From: Alcanivorax sp. 24
GTDB taxonomy: Bacteria; Pseudomonadota; Gammaproteobacteria; Pseudomonadales; Alcanivoracaceae
Length of the DNA stretch: 50,893 nt
Assembly: GCF_004360225.1 (NCBI RefSeq)
Contig: NZ_SNUA01000023.1
Location: 1-50,893, forward strand
Direction: 5' to 3'
The notes beneath the pieces are model-generated. The model was not told where the DNA came from, made no database searches, and saw only the letters and a list, made by a program, of their open reading frames with translations. Within the stretch, counting starts at the first letter, position 1; the number at the start of each line of letters is the position of its first letter. Below are positions 35,475 to 43,845 of the stretch, in pieces. Position numbers and translations under genes: made by a program.

Positions 35475-36232
35475 TGCGGGAGTGGTTCCTCGTGATTCAA
35501 TGCGTCCAGCAGGCCTTGCACCGGTTCCAAACGGGTTTCCAGTTCCGCCAGCAGCAGCGTCTGCATTTCCTGGTGAAACTGATGTAACCAGCCCCCGGGT
35601 GTCACCCAGGCGTCGATCGGATCGGGCTGGTCTGCCGAGTGTTGATTGCGGTGCGCCCGCCAAAGGGAGCGAAAGCGTTTGCCCAGTACCATCGGTATGG
35701 CGCCGAAGCAGTAGCGGCCATAGCTGGCCAGGGTGTTGTCGAACACCGTGTCGAGCACGGCGAGCTGGGCGAGTGTGTGATTCTGGGCGGCAAAACCGTC
35801 GCGCAGACGTTGCCGCAGATACTGAATGGCGGTGATCAGTTGTCTCTGGTGGGACAGGTAAAAACGTTCATAGGGCTTGAACACCGGTGGCGTCTCGGTG
35901 ATCCGCGGCAAGCGCAGCTTCACCTTGGCGTCACCGGGCTCGAAACTCAGGGTGATGCCGTTGATGAGCGTGTCACGGGTTTGGGCGAAGTCGGCCCGGA
36001 GCCGCTCCGCCAGCCCTTCTTTGGGGTGGAATGGCCCCATGGGCTGGTACTTATAGGCGGCGTCCAGTGCGATGGTGTCGGACAGATCGAACAGCCGGCC
36101 CATACGTTCCGCGAAGCAGGTGTGGGCATCGAGGCCGGCGCCATTGCCCAGCGCGGCCACCAGCTGTACCAGTCTGGCGCTGGGAGGGGCCGGTTGCGCT
36201 TTTTTTTGCGTCCTGTTCGTGCTGTTGCTCAT
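35471..36232 (-). CDS. DUF3348 family protein, first gene of the motor-like operon
   Basis: This 253-residue soluble protein has a basic, proline-rich N-terminus (RTQKKAQPAPPSARLVQ). Helical segments contain DAHTCFAERMGRLFDLSDT, the conserved LDAAYKYQP and ASYGRYCFGAIPMVLGKRF, and a C-terminal WLHQFHQEMQTLLLAELETRLEP. It matches DUF3348, a family of unknown function that, from memory, co-occurs with DUF802 and DUF2894. No signal peptide or membrane segment is present. Its TGA overlaps the next ATG by four bases. The ribosome site is weak, while a promoter-like sequence and a leader hairpin lie upstream. Confidence 0.8.
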   Translation of the reverse strand: MSNSTNRTQKKAQPAPPSARLVQLVAALGNGAGLDAHTCFAERMGRLFDLSDTIALDAAYKYQPMGPFHPKEGLAERLRADFAQTRDTLINGITLSFEPGDAKVKLRLPRITETPPVFKPYERFYLSHQRQLITAIQYLRQRLRDGFAAQNHTLAQLAVLDTVFDNTLASYGRYCFGAIPMVLGKRFRSLWRAHRNQHSADQPDPIDAWVTPGGWLHQFHQEMQTLLLAELETRLEPVQGLLDALNHEEPLPQ

Positions 36233-36266
36233 GGGCCGCCGTGGCTAGGAAAAAGGTATGACCATG

Positions 36267-36285
36267 CCGTCGCCTGACGCGACGG
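36267..36285 (-). promoter_or_regulatory. Leader hairpin upstream of the DUF3348 operon
   Basis: CCGTCGC (36267-36273) and GCGACGG (36279-36285) form a perfect seven-base-pair stem with a five-base loop. It lies between the predicted -10 box and the first start codon of the motor-like operon, in the transcribed leader if the promoter call is right. It could modulate translation or mRNA stability. Confidence 0.4.
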
Positions 36286-36295
36286 GAAACCGCCC

Positions 36296-36324
36296 ATTCT
36301 AATCAACTGCGGCGGCCCCACCAA
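36296..36324 (-). promoter_or_regulatory. Predicted sigma-70 promoter of the DUF3348 operon
   Basis: On the minus strand TTGGTG (36319-36324) and TAGAAT (36296-36301) are separated by 17 bases. The -10 box matches consensus at five of six positions, the -35 box at three of six. It is the only good candidate in the 121-base gap between the CoA transferase stop and the operon's first ATG, 64 bases from that ATG. Confidence 0.45.
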
Positions 36325-36353
36325 TCCTGCGGATGCCTGAGTCGGTTGGCGGG

Positions 36354-37565
36354 TCAGCCGGGATCGTTGGCGGCGGGCATGGTGACCACGCCCCGGGCCA
36401 GAAGAGCGTCGATGGCGGTGTCGGCGAAGCCGGCCTCCCGTAGCACGTCCCGGCTGTCGCCGCCGAGGCGCGGCGCCGGCCGGTCCGGCCGCGTCGGAGC
36501 ATCAATGAAGCGTAACGGGTGGCGGGTGGCGAGCAGCTTCCCTTCGCTGGGGTGATCCACCTGTTGAAAGAAATCCACTGCCCGCAAATGCGGGTCGGCG
36601 AGCAAGTCTTCCAGTGTGTTTACCGGGCCGCAGGGAATATCCCGCTCCTTCAGCGCGGTCAGCCAGTACTCGTTGCCATGGGATGGCATGCACTCGGCGA
36701 CGACCTGATACAGCTCGCCAATGCGCTCGCTGCGACGGGCCGGGTGCATGACCCATTCCGCCCGGCCCAGATCATCCCGACCCACCAGGCCGAGAAACCG
36801 TTGCCAGTGGCGGGAGGTGTAGGGCAGCACCGCGATGTAGCCGTCGGCGGTTTGATAGGGGCGCCGATAGGGGGTCATCAAGCGGTCGTAGCGCAGCGAG
36901 CCCCGCGGTGGCTCGAAGACATGGCCGGCAAGGTGTTCGGCCAGCAGGAAAGAAACCAGGCTTTCAAACATCGGTGCTTCCACCGCACCGCCCTGGCCAG
37001 TGCGTTCCCGCTGCAACAGAGCCGCGGCGATGCCGACAGTGGCGTACAGGCCGGCCACCTTGTCCGCCAGGACTGTTGGTGCGAAGGCGGGCGGGGAGTC
37101 GGGGGTGTGATTCAGCGAAGCCAGTCCGCTGATCGCCTGCATGATGTCGTCGTAGGCAGGGTCGTCGGCGTAAGGGCCGTCGCCACCGAATCCCACCGCG
37201 GCGCAATACACCAGGCGTGGGTTGAGAGGGCCGAGGGTGTCATGGTCGATGCCCAGTTTTCTGGCGGCGGCGGGGCGGATGTTGTGCAACAGCACATCCG
37301 CCTGGGCCACCAACCGGTGCAGTGTGGCCTGTCCCTGATCGGTTTTCAGGTCCAGGACCAGGGACCGTTTATTGCGATTCAGATTGAGAAAGCCGGCGCC
37401 CATGCCCGGGTGCCGGGCCGGTGCGGCGGCGCGGAAAATATCCCCCTCCGGGGATTCCACCTTGATCACTTCGGCGCCCAGGTCGGCAAGAAGCTGGGAA
37501 GCGAAAGGCCCCAACACCACGGTGCTCAGATCCAGCACCGTTATCCCTTTAAGCAACTCGAACAT
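36354..37565 (-). CDS. CaiB/BaiF family (class III) CoA transferase
   Basis: This 403-residue class III CoA transferase opens VLDLSTVVLGPFASQLLADLGAEVIKVESPEGD, with LNRNKRSLVLDLK, the catalytic-Asp region ADDPAYDDIMQAISGLASL and a C-terminal EREIPCGPVN-like ERDIPCGPVNTLEDLLADP. These enzymes move CoA from an acyl-CoA donor to a carboxylic acid. Divergent from the IclR regulator and facing the TRAP-ACAD genes, it likely activates the imported substrate. GAGGAAATACC precedes ATG 37565. Confidence 0.88.
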   Translation of the reverse strand: MFELLKGITVLDLSTVVLGPFASQLLADLGAEVIKVESPEGDIFRAAAPARHPGMGAGFLNLNRNKRSLVLDLKTDQGQATLHRLVAQADVLLHNIRPAAARKLGIDHDTLGPLNPRLVYCAAVGFGGDGPYADDPAYDDIMQAISGLASLNHTPDSPPAFAPTVLADKVAGLYATVGIAAALLQRERTGQGGAVEAPMFESLVSFLLAEHLAGHVFEPPRGSLRYDRLMTPYRRPYQTADGYIAVLPYTSRHWQRFLGLVGRDDLGRAEWVMHPARRSERIGELYQVVAECMPSHGNEYWLTALKERDIPCGPVNTLEDLLADPHLRAVDFFQQVDHPSEGKLLATRHPLRFIDAPTRPDRPAPRLGGDSRDVLREAGFADTAIDALLARGVVTMPAANDPG

Positions 37566-37740
37566 GGTATTTCCTCACTGCATTGCCGATGTTCGGGAGG
37601 CGCCTTCCCCGTCATCGGCGGAATGATTTTTTTATTCAGTCTTGCATGGTGGTGTTTATTCGTGCAACGCTATTTTGAATCAATGGTTCACAGGGTGAAC
37701 CTTTGCTGAAGGCAAACCCTGTTCAAGCAGAGCGAGGCGC

Positions 37741-38499
37741 ATGGGATACGCACCGGTATCGGCGGTCCTGAAGGGACTGAAAGTGTTGGAGGTGGTGAAT
37801 CGTCTGGGGCCGGCGAGTCTCCGTGACATCACCGAGGCCACCGGCTTGCCCAAGGCGTCCACTCTGAGACTTCTGGATACCCTGCAGCACGCCGGTTATG
37901 TCTCGGTAATGAACGATAGCCGCCGCTATATCGTCACCGCCAGGGTCTTGTCCCTGTCCAATAATTTCCATCCGGACGACGCGCTTCTCGCGGCCGCCGT
38001 TCCGGTATTGAAAGCGCTGCGTGATAAAACCGGCTGGCCGTCGGACCTGGGCATTTATCAGCACGGCAAGATGGTGATCGCGGATACCAACCGGCAACCC
38101 GGTGCGTTTTCGATGAACCGTTCGGTGGGGTCACGGGTTTCCATGACCACCACTTCGCTGGGCAAAGTCTACATGGCGTTCTGTCCGGAGCCGGAACGGG
38201 AAGAAATTTTTCTTCACTTGTCACGGCTTGATGACCCGGATGAGAACAGCGCTCTCAGAGGCGAAGCCGTCGAGCGTCTGATAAAGAAAATTCGCAAGCA
38301 GGGTTATGCCACCAGCGATCAGGAACAAGGCAAGAGCATACGGGCGGTGTCGGTGCCGGTGATGCTTGGTGACCGGGTGGCGTGTTCGTTCAACGTCATT
38401 GTGCCGGCTCAGGTGATGTCGATGGCGCAGGTGGTAACCGACTACGTGCCGCTGATCAGCGCCGCGGCCCGGGAGATAGAACAGCGTATTCAGGGATAG
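37741..38499 (+). CDS. IclR family transcriptional regulator
   Basis: This 252-residue protein has an N-terminal winged helix-turn-helix (LRDITEATGLPKASTLRLLDTL, about 22-45) and a C-terminal IclR effector-binding GAF-like domain (about 75-250, with TTTSLGKVYMAF and AVSVPVMLGDRVACSFNV). It probably controls the divergent CoA transferase and the downstream TRAP and dehydrogenase genes in response to the substrate. The 175-base gap to the CoA transferase must hold its operator. GAGCGAGGCGC precedes ATG 37741. Confidence 0.9.
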   Translation: MGYAPVSAVLKGLKVLEVVNRLGPASLRDITEATGLPKASTLRLLDTLQHAGYVSVMNDSRRYIVTARVLSLSNNFHPDDALLAAAVPVLKALRDKTGWPSDLGIYQHGKMVIADTNRQPGAFSMNRSVGSRVSMTTTSLGKVYMAFCPEPEREEIFLHLSRLDDPDENSALRGEAVERLIKKIRKQGYATSDQEQGKSIRAVSVPVMLGDRVACSFNVIVPAQVMSMAQVVTDYVPLISAAAREIEQRIQG

Positions 38500-38605
38500 G
38501 CCGGTTCCATCCGGTCATTGCCATGGCGAAGGAGAGGTAACGTGATCGAGGCCCTGCCGTTTCAGGTCCGGCCGAATCAAAATAATGCAGAATAGAGGTG
38601 ACGTA

Positions 38606-39643
38606 ATGAAAATAATAACGTCGATTATGCGAAAACAGGTCCCGCTCTGGGGCTTGATGCTGACTCTGCTGTCCGCGCCCTGGGCCCAGGCGCGGGACAT
38701 GACCCTGGCGGATTCTTTTCCATTGGACCACTACTTGTCCAAGGAAGGCACGGTGTACTGGATGAACCGGGTCACCGAACTGACCGGAGGTGATCTCGCG
38801 TTCCAGCATTATCCGGCGGAACAGATCGCCAAGGCTTCTGAGATCATGCGCCGGGTCCAGGACGGGGTGGTGGATGTGGGGTATGTGGGCATCGGTTATG
38901 TCAGTGATCGCATGCCCTTGAATGGCGCCACCATGTTGCCCGGTGTGGTCCGTGATTCAACCCGAGCAAGCCAGGCGTACTGGTCTGAACTGAAAGACCC
39001 GGACAGTGTTTATCGCAAGGAATTCGAAAAGAATGGTCTGGTCCCGGTGTTCGCGGTACTGCTGCCACCCTACCAGGTGGTACTGAACAAGCCGGCCATA
39101 GACTCGACCAGTGACTTCAAGGGATTGAATTTGCGTTCCTCCGGCAGTCTGGACCTGGCGGTGCAGGCATTGGGAGCGTCACCGGTCTCCATGGCGGCGC
39201 CGGATATCTATCTGGCTTTGCAGCGGGGAACGCTGGACGGCACGCTGTTGCCGGTGACGAGTATCACTCCCTATCGGGTCGATGAGGTGACCTCCAGCGT
39301 ATCCACCAATGGTGCCTTCGGCAGTTTCGCCATCACCGTCGCCATGAATGCCGAGCGCTACGAGGCACTTGATGATGCTCGGAAACATGCCATTCGGCAG
39401 GCCGGGGACGAGACCGTCCGGCATTTGAGCGAGTACGAGGCGGAGGCGGTCAGTCAGCTTCTGACGCAATTCAAGGACCAGGGTATCCAGGTTTACGCCT
39501 TTTCCGATCCCACCCTGAAAACCATCGAGCAGCGTCTTGACGGTGTCCGCGAGCAATGGGCCAGACGTATGGAGAAACGCGGTCTGGATGGCCAGCAAGC
39601 GTTGCAGGCCATGGAGCATGCTCTCGAACAGACTGGCCGGTGA
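38606..39643 (+). CDS. dctP: TRAP transporter solute-binding protein (DctP family)
   Basis: This 345-residue protein has a signal peptide (LWGLMLTLLSAPWAQA). The TRAP binding-protein core follows, with WMNRVTELTGGDLAFQHYPAEQIAKASEIMRRVQDGVVDVG and LRSSGSLDLAVQALGASPVSM. It contains the conserved arginine region NLRSSGS, which coordinates the ligand carboxylate. It delivers a small organic acid to the membrane DctQM pair. GAGGTGACGTA precedes ATG 38606, so the in-frame ATG 38585 is less likely. Five bases separate it from dctQ. Confidence 0.9.
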   Translation: MKIITSIMRKQVPLWGLMLTLLSAPWAQARDMTLADSFPLDHYLSKEGTVYWMNRVTELTGGDLAFQHYPAEQIAKASEIMRRVQDGVVDVGYVGIGYVSDRMPLNGATMLPGVVRDSTRASQAYWSELKDPDSVYRKEFEKNGLVPVFAVLLPPYQVVLNKPAIDSTSDFKGLNLRSSGSLDLAVQALGASPVSMAAPDIYLALQRGTLDGTLLPVTSITPYRVDEVTSSVSTNGAFGSFAITVAMNAERYEALDDARKHAIRQAGDETVRHLSEYEAEAVSQLLTQFKDQGIQVYAFSDPTLKTIEQRLDGVREQWARRMEKRGLDGQQALQAMEHALEQTGR

Positions 39644-39648
39644 CGCCG

Positions 39649-40185
39649 ATGTCCGGTTCTCTCAAATTGCTGGAGCGGGGACTGGCGGTTATTGCCGTGG
39701 GCGCGGTACTGGCGATGATGTTGCTGGTCAGTCTGGATGTGATCGCGCGCTACCTGTTCAAAGCACCACTGACCTTCCAGTACAGCCTGACCGAGGATTA
39801 CCTGATGGTCATCATGGTGGCACTGGCGTTGCCATGGGCGGAACGGCGAGGCGCCTTCATTCGCTTGACGCCGTTTCATCGTCTCATGAGCCCTGGGGTA
39901 CGCCGCGGCTTGTACGCGCTCAATAATCTGATAATCGCTCTGATGCTGTTGGCGATGACCTGGTATGCCGGTGAGCGGGTATGGGTTGACTGGTGGGAAC
40001 AGCGGGTGATCTTCGGTGTGATCGACTGGCCGGTATGGCTGTCCCACGTCTGGGTCCCGATAGGAACCCTGGTTCTCTCCCTGAGACTGTTCACCAACGC
40101 CTGCCTGTATCTTCTGGGAAAAGCGGAAGTGCCATCGCCGCCATCCCTGGACGAGATGGGTGAAGGCGAGGAGGCGTTGCGATGA
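39649..40185 (+). CDS. dctQ: TRAP transporter small membrane subunit (DctQ)
   Basis: This 178-residue protein has four membrane helices, including the family signature LVSLDVIARYLFKAPLTFQYSLTEDYLM and PWAERRGAFIRL. It forms the TRAP carrier complex with DctM. ATG 39649 comes five bases after the dctP stop and its own stop overlaps the dctM start by four bases, so translation is coupled. Confidence 0.9.
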   Translation: MSGSLKLLERGLAVIAVGAVLAMMLLVSLDVIARYLFKAPLTFQYSLTEDYLMVIMVALALPWAERRGAFIRLTPFHRLMSPGVRRGLYALNNLIIALMLLAMTWYAGERVWVDWWEQRVIFGVIDWPVWLSHVWVPIGTLVLSLRLFTNACLYLLGKAEVPSPPSLDEMGEGEEALR

Positions 40186-41468
40186 TCATCATGATCGGAG
40201 TCGGTTTGCTCATCGTGCTGCTATTGATGGAAATGCCGATCGCCTTCGCCATGATGGTGGCGGCCACGGTGGGGTTGTGGCTGGTGGGCGGAGAGCTGAT
40301 GGTGCACAGCTACCTGGCGGATGCATTTCATAACGTCACCGCTTCCTACACCATGCTGACCATTCCCATGTTCGTTTTGATGGCTCAGTACATGGCCCAG
40401 AGTGGCATGGCCAGGGATATTATTGCCTGCAGCGACACCTGGTTGCGGCGCTTCAACGGTGGTTTGGGCATGGCCTGTGTGTTCGCGAGCGCCTTCATGG
40501 CGGCGATCATTGGCTCCAGCACCGCCTCCTGCGCCACCATGTCCTCGGCGGCCTTTCCATCCATGCGTGAGAGCGGTTACGACCGCCGTATCTCGGTGGG
40601 CATAATCGCCATCGCCGGCACTCTGGCGATTATGATCCCGCCGAGCATCGTGCTGATTATTTACGGCATCCTGACACAGCAATCCGTGGGCAAGTTACTG
40701 ATCGCGGGTCTTGTGCCGGGCCTGCTCACCGCCGCCGGCTACATCCTCACCATCTGGGGCTTGAGTAAACGGCGTCCGGATCTGGTACCCAGGCCAACCG
40801 CCTTCAATATGCGCGAGGCGATGGGGGCGTTACGTCCGGTCTGGCCCGCCATGCTGCTGATGGTGGTGACTATTGGCGGCTTGTACAGCGGTCTGGCCAC
40901 GCCAACGGAAATCGGCGCTGTGGGCTCGCTGGCGGCCTTGGTGATCGTGCTGCTGATGCGGCGTATCGACAAACGGCGTTTCGCCAGCGCCATGACCGAA
41001 ACACTGGGCACCACGGTGATGATCATCACGATCATCATCGGAGCCATGATGTTCGGCTACTTTCTCACCCTGACGCAGGCGACCCAATCCCTCATTGCCA
41101 TGATTAACGACGCCAACCTGTCACCCTGGGCGGTGCTGTTGACCCTGGTGGTGATCTATCTGGTGCTGGGCATGCTCATGGATCAGATGGCGATTCTGGT
41201 GTTGACCGTGCCGGTGACCTTCGCGCTGATCACCCAGTTGGGCTTCGATGGCATCTGGTATGGCATCGTCATAACGAAGACCGTGGAGATTGGTCTGGTG
41301 ACGCCGCCGCTCGGACTCAATGTGTTTATCACCTCCGGTATTACCCGGGTGCCGGTGGGTGAGTGCTTCCGGGGGGTGGCGCCCTTCGTTCTGGTGGATT
41401 TGCTGATTCTCGGACTGCTCCTGGCGTTTCCGGAAATCAGCTTGTTCCTGCCCGGCCTGATGAAATAG
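40182..41468 (+). CDS. dctM: TRAP transporter large permease (DctM)
   Basis: This 428-residue protein has about 12 membrane helices. It carries the DctM signature GSSTASCATMSSAAFPSMRESGYDRR and PPSIVLIIYGILTQQSVGKL, and a terminal QLGFDGIWYGI...LVTPPLGLNVFI segment. It is the Na+- or H+-coupled transport subunit. The full length and conserved motifs indicate a functional carrier. The acyl-CoA dehydrogenase gene starts 21 bases later. Confidence 0.92.
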   Translation: MIIMIGVGLLIVLLLMEMPIAFAMMVAATVGLWLVGGELMVHSYLADAFHNVTASYTMLTIPMFVLMAQYMAQSGMARDIIACSDTWLRRFNGGLGMACVFASAFMAAIIGSSTASCATMSSAAFPSMRESGYDRRISVGIIAIAGTLAIMIPPSIVLIIYGILTQQSVGKLLIAGLVPGLLTAAGYILTIWGLSKRRPDLVPRPTAFNMREAMGALRPVWPAMLLMVVTIGGLYSGLATPTEIGAVGSLAALVIVLLMRRIDKRRFASAMTETLGTTVMIITIIIGAMMFGYFLTLTQATQSLIAMINDANLSPWAVLLTLVVIYLVLGMLMDQMAILVLTVPVTFALITQLGFDGIWYGIVITKTVEIGLVTPPLGLNVFITSGITRVPVGECFRGVAPFVLVDLLILGLLLAFPEISLFLPGLMK

Positions 41469-41489
41469 TGAATGACATAGGAAACCGTG

Positions 41490-42692
41490 ATGAATTTTGA
41501 TCTTCCCGAAGAGTTGGTGACACTGCGCGACGCGGTCACCGACGTGTGTGAAAAGCACCTGGTTCCCGGCATCAAGGAGTTCGAGCAGCGGCAGGAATTT
41601 GCTTACCCGCTGATCCGGGAGATGGGCAAGGCCGGTCTGTTCGGCGCGCCGTTCCCGGAAGAGCTGGGCGGTAGCGCCGCTGGTTTCCTGGCGGTGTCGG
41701 TGATCGCCGAGGAAATTTCCCGGTTGGCGCCGGAGTTTGGTTACGCCATGAACATGCAGTCAATGACTTGCCCTTACACTATCTACAATTGGGGCACGGA
41801 AGAGCAGGCGCGGCGGTTCGTGCCGGGGTTGATTGCCGGCGAGCAGATCGGCATGTTCGCCTTGTCCGAAGAAGGCAGCGGCTCTGATCCGGCGGGTTCC
41901 ATGCGCACCGTGGCCAGACGTGATGGTGACGTGTATCGCCTGAATGGCTCGAAGATGTGGATCACTTTTTCTCATGCCACGGATGTGGGGGTTTTGTTCG
42001 CCAAAACCGACCCACACGCCGATCCGATGCATACTGGCATCACCGCTTTCATCGTGCAGCCGAAGCAATTCGAAGGCTACAGCGCGCAACCGATTGAATT
42101 GCCCGGCCTGTCCAAATCACTGCGCAGCTGTACCGTATTCCTTGATGACTTCGTGGTGCCGGTGGAGAACCGGCTTGGTGAAGAGGGGCAGGGATTCCGT
42201 ATCGCCATGAATGCTCTCGAGTACGGCCGTTTGACTGTCAGTGGACGATTGACCGGCCTGGCGCAATCCGCCCTGGAAGTGGCGCGGAACTACGCCAATG
42301 AGCGCATCATTGGCGGCAAACCGATCGCCCGCTTTCAATTGATCCAGGAACGCATCGCCGATGCCACGGTGGCAGTGGAGGCGGCGCGATTGATGTCGCA
42401 TCGGGTGGGCTGGACCATGGACCAGGGGCGGGTATCGACCCGGGTGGCGTCCCGTGCCAAGTATTTTGCTACCCAGGCGGCGCGGCTCGCCGGTGACGTG
42501 GCCAGGGAAGTGCTGGGCGGTAATGCTCTGACGGCGGAGTATCCGGTCAACAAGATCAATGCCTATATCGACATGCTCACTGTCGGCGAGGGCTCCGAGA
42601 ACGTGCAGCGAGTTCTGATTGGAGAGGATTCCCTGGGGATCAAGGATGCTACCCGGCATGCCATGCGCAACCGCTTCGTGGGAATGTTGTAG
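41490..42692 (+). CDS. Acyl-CoA dehydrogenase family protein
   Basis: This 400-residue flavoenzyme has an N-terminal helical domain (FDLPEELVTLRDAVTDVCE) and a middle beta domain with MFALSEEGSGSDPAG (FAD/CoA contacts) and GSKMWITFSHATDVGVLFAK. In the C-terminal helical domain, VGEGSENVQRVLIG holds the likely catalytic Glu367. It probably oxidises the CoA thioester made by the neighbouring CoA transferase. The branch resembles acid-specific dehydrogenases of dicarboxyl or branched acyl-CoA pathways, but the substrate is unknown. AGGAAACC precedes ATG 41490. Confidence 0.88.
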   Translation: MNFDLPEELVTLRDAVTDVCEKHLVPGIKEFEQRQEFAYPLIREMGKAGLFGAPFPEELGGSAAGFLAVSVIAEEISRLAPEFGYAMNMQSMTCPYTIYNWGTEEQARRFVPGLIAGEQIGMFALSEEGSGSDPAGSMRTVARRDGDVYRLNGSKMWITFSHATDVGVLFAKTDPHADPMHTGITAFIVQPKQFEGYSAQPIELPGLSKSLRSCTVFLDDFVVPVENRLGEEGQGFRIAMNALEYGRLTVSGRLTGLAQSALEVARNYANERIIGGKPIARFQLIQERIADATVAVEAARLMSHRVGWTMDQGRVSTRVASRAKYFATQAARLAGDVAREVLGGNALTAEYPVNKINAYIDMLTVGEGSENVQRVLIGEDSLGIKDATRHAMRNRFVGML

Positions 42693-42709
42693 CGCCGGTG
42701 GCGTGGAAG

Positions 42710-42748
42710 GCCGCGGCGGGAGCTAGCAAGGAAAGCTCCCGCCGCGGC
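42710..42748. terminator. Strong hairpin between convergent genes
   Basis: GCCGCGGCGGGAGCT (42710-42724) pairs perfectly with 42734-42748 around a nine-base loop, a 15-bp GC-rich stem. It lies between the converging acyl-CoA dehydrogenase and DUF2780 genes. No T-run follows on either strand, so it may be a transcription-blocking or mRNA-protecting structure rather than a textbook terminator. Confidence 0.65.
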
Positions 42749-42794
42749 TTCGTGGTTCCGTTCTATGGGCCGCAATGGACCTTAACGTGTTGTC

Positions 42795-43181
42795 TCAGAA
42801 CGGCAGAGCTTTCTGAATCAGACCGGCGATATCGCCTTGTCCTTGTTTCTGGAAATACTGCAGGATCAGCGGGATAAACTGCACCAGGGTATCCTTGTCC
42901 AGTCCCAGCTTTTGCATGCCGCCGGCGATTTGCGTCAGACCCGCCAGCTTGTCACTGCCCATGCTGGAAAGCAGCCCACCGGCCATGCCGAGCAGAGAGT
43001 CGCCGCCGCTTTCCGGGGCTTGCGACATCATTCCTTCCAGTTTGGGTTCGGCGCCGAGAATACGGCCGAAGTCGGTGCCGGAAAGATTGTCCTTTACCAG
43101 TTTCATCAGCAGGCCGGTGCCGCCCTCGGCTTGCTGGCCACTGACCCCGAGGGTGGACACGAGTTGGTTGATCAGGTCCAT
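42795..43181 (-). CDS. DUF2780 family protein
   Basis: This 128-residue protein has the DUF2780 pattern: glycine- and methionine-rich helices (LLGMAGGLLSSMG, LAGLTQIAGGMQKLGLDKDTLVQFIPLILQYFQKQGQ). The N-terminal LINQLVSTLGVSGQQAEGG resembles VcgC/VcgE-like proteins of Vibrio. Function is unknown. AAGGAGACAAGGCC lies before its ATG, 22 bases after the upstream Kbp stop, so the two probably share a transcript. Confidence 0.8.
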   Translation of the reverse strand: MDLINQLVSTLGVSGQQAEGGTGLLMKLVKDNLSGTDFGRILGAEPKLEGMMSQAPESGGDSLLGMAGGLLSSMGSDKLAGLTQIAGGMQKLGLDKDTLVQFIPLILQYFQKQGQGDIAGLIQKALPF

Positions 43182-43203
43182 GGCCTTGTCTCCTTGCCGG
43201 TAT

Positions 43204-43641
43204 TTACTTGGGAATACGGATTTTCTGACCCGGGTAGATCAGGTCGGGGTCCTTGATCACTTCACGGTTGGCTTCGAAGATGGCGGTATATTTGTTGCCG
43301 TCGCCGTAAAACTGGCTGGCCACCTTCCACAAGGTGTCGCCTTTCTGAATTTCGTAGTACTCCACTTCTTCCACTGCTGCTTCCGCCGGCAGGGTCAGGG
43401 CGTCGCCTTCCACTTTCTCCACGTTTTCCACGTTACCGGCCAGCAGTACGGTTTTTTCCTTGGCGGCCTGATTTTCGCAATCACCGCTGAGTGTGGCGCA
43501 GCCGTCGGCGAACTTCACCTCCAGGTTCGACACACCGGGATTGTCCTCCAGAATGTGTGCTTTGATTTTTTCGGCCGCGTCCGTGTCATCGCTACCGAAC
43601 AGTTTCTTACCGATGTTTTTCGCAAAGCTGAACAGATCCAT
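43204..43641 (-). CDS. kbp: Potassium-binding Kbp-like protein (BON + LysM)
   Basis: This 145-residue protein has a BON domain (about 20-85, with NPGVSNLEVKFADGCATLSG) and a LysM domain (about 95-145, EYYEIQKGDTLWKVASQFYG...IYPGQKIRIPK). The order and size match E. coli Kbp (YgaU), a cytoplasmic potassium sensor. GAGGAATGCAAC precedes the chosen ATG at 43641 (MDLFSFAKNIGKK); the six upstream in-frame codons are unnecessary. The linker carries extra acidic alanine-rich residues (LPAEAAVEEVEY). Confidence 0.88.
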   Translation of the reverse strand: MDLFSFAKNIGKKLFGSDDTDAAEKIKAHILEDNPGVSNLEVKFADGCATLSGDCENQAAKEKTVLLAGNVENVEKVEGDALTLPAEAAVEEVEYYEIQKGDTLWKVASQFYGDGNKYTAIFEANREVIKDPDLIYPGQKIRIPK

Positions 43642-43845
43642 GTTGCATTCCTCATACATTAAGGTGGGTCAGGCTCGGGGCCAGGGCTTGATTATTTCCC
43701 TATTGGCACGGCAAACACCATGCCAGATGATCTTTTCTTACCGTAATTCAACACTATTTTGTGATTGTCTCGTGACGGCGCTTCGCGTCATGCAACTATT
43801 GGATTATGTTTGGCGGATCGGTGGGCCCTGAATCGGGAGGGGCTG

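Noticed and set aside
31578-36232. Complete Zorya defence system
   Set aside because: ZorA- and ZorB-like proteins are present, but no ZorC, ZorD helicase or ZorE nuclease gene occurs on either side. The partners are DUF3348 and DUF2894 proteins.
43765-43845. Longer N-terminus for the UPF0158 gene
   Set aside because: The upstream in-frame codons lack family similarity, whereas GGGAGGGGCTG is ideally placed for ATG 43846.
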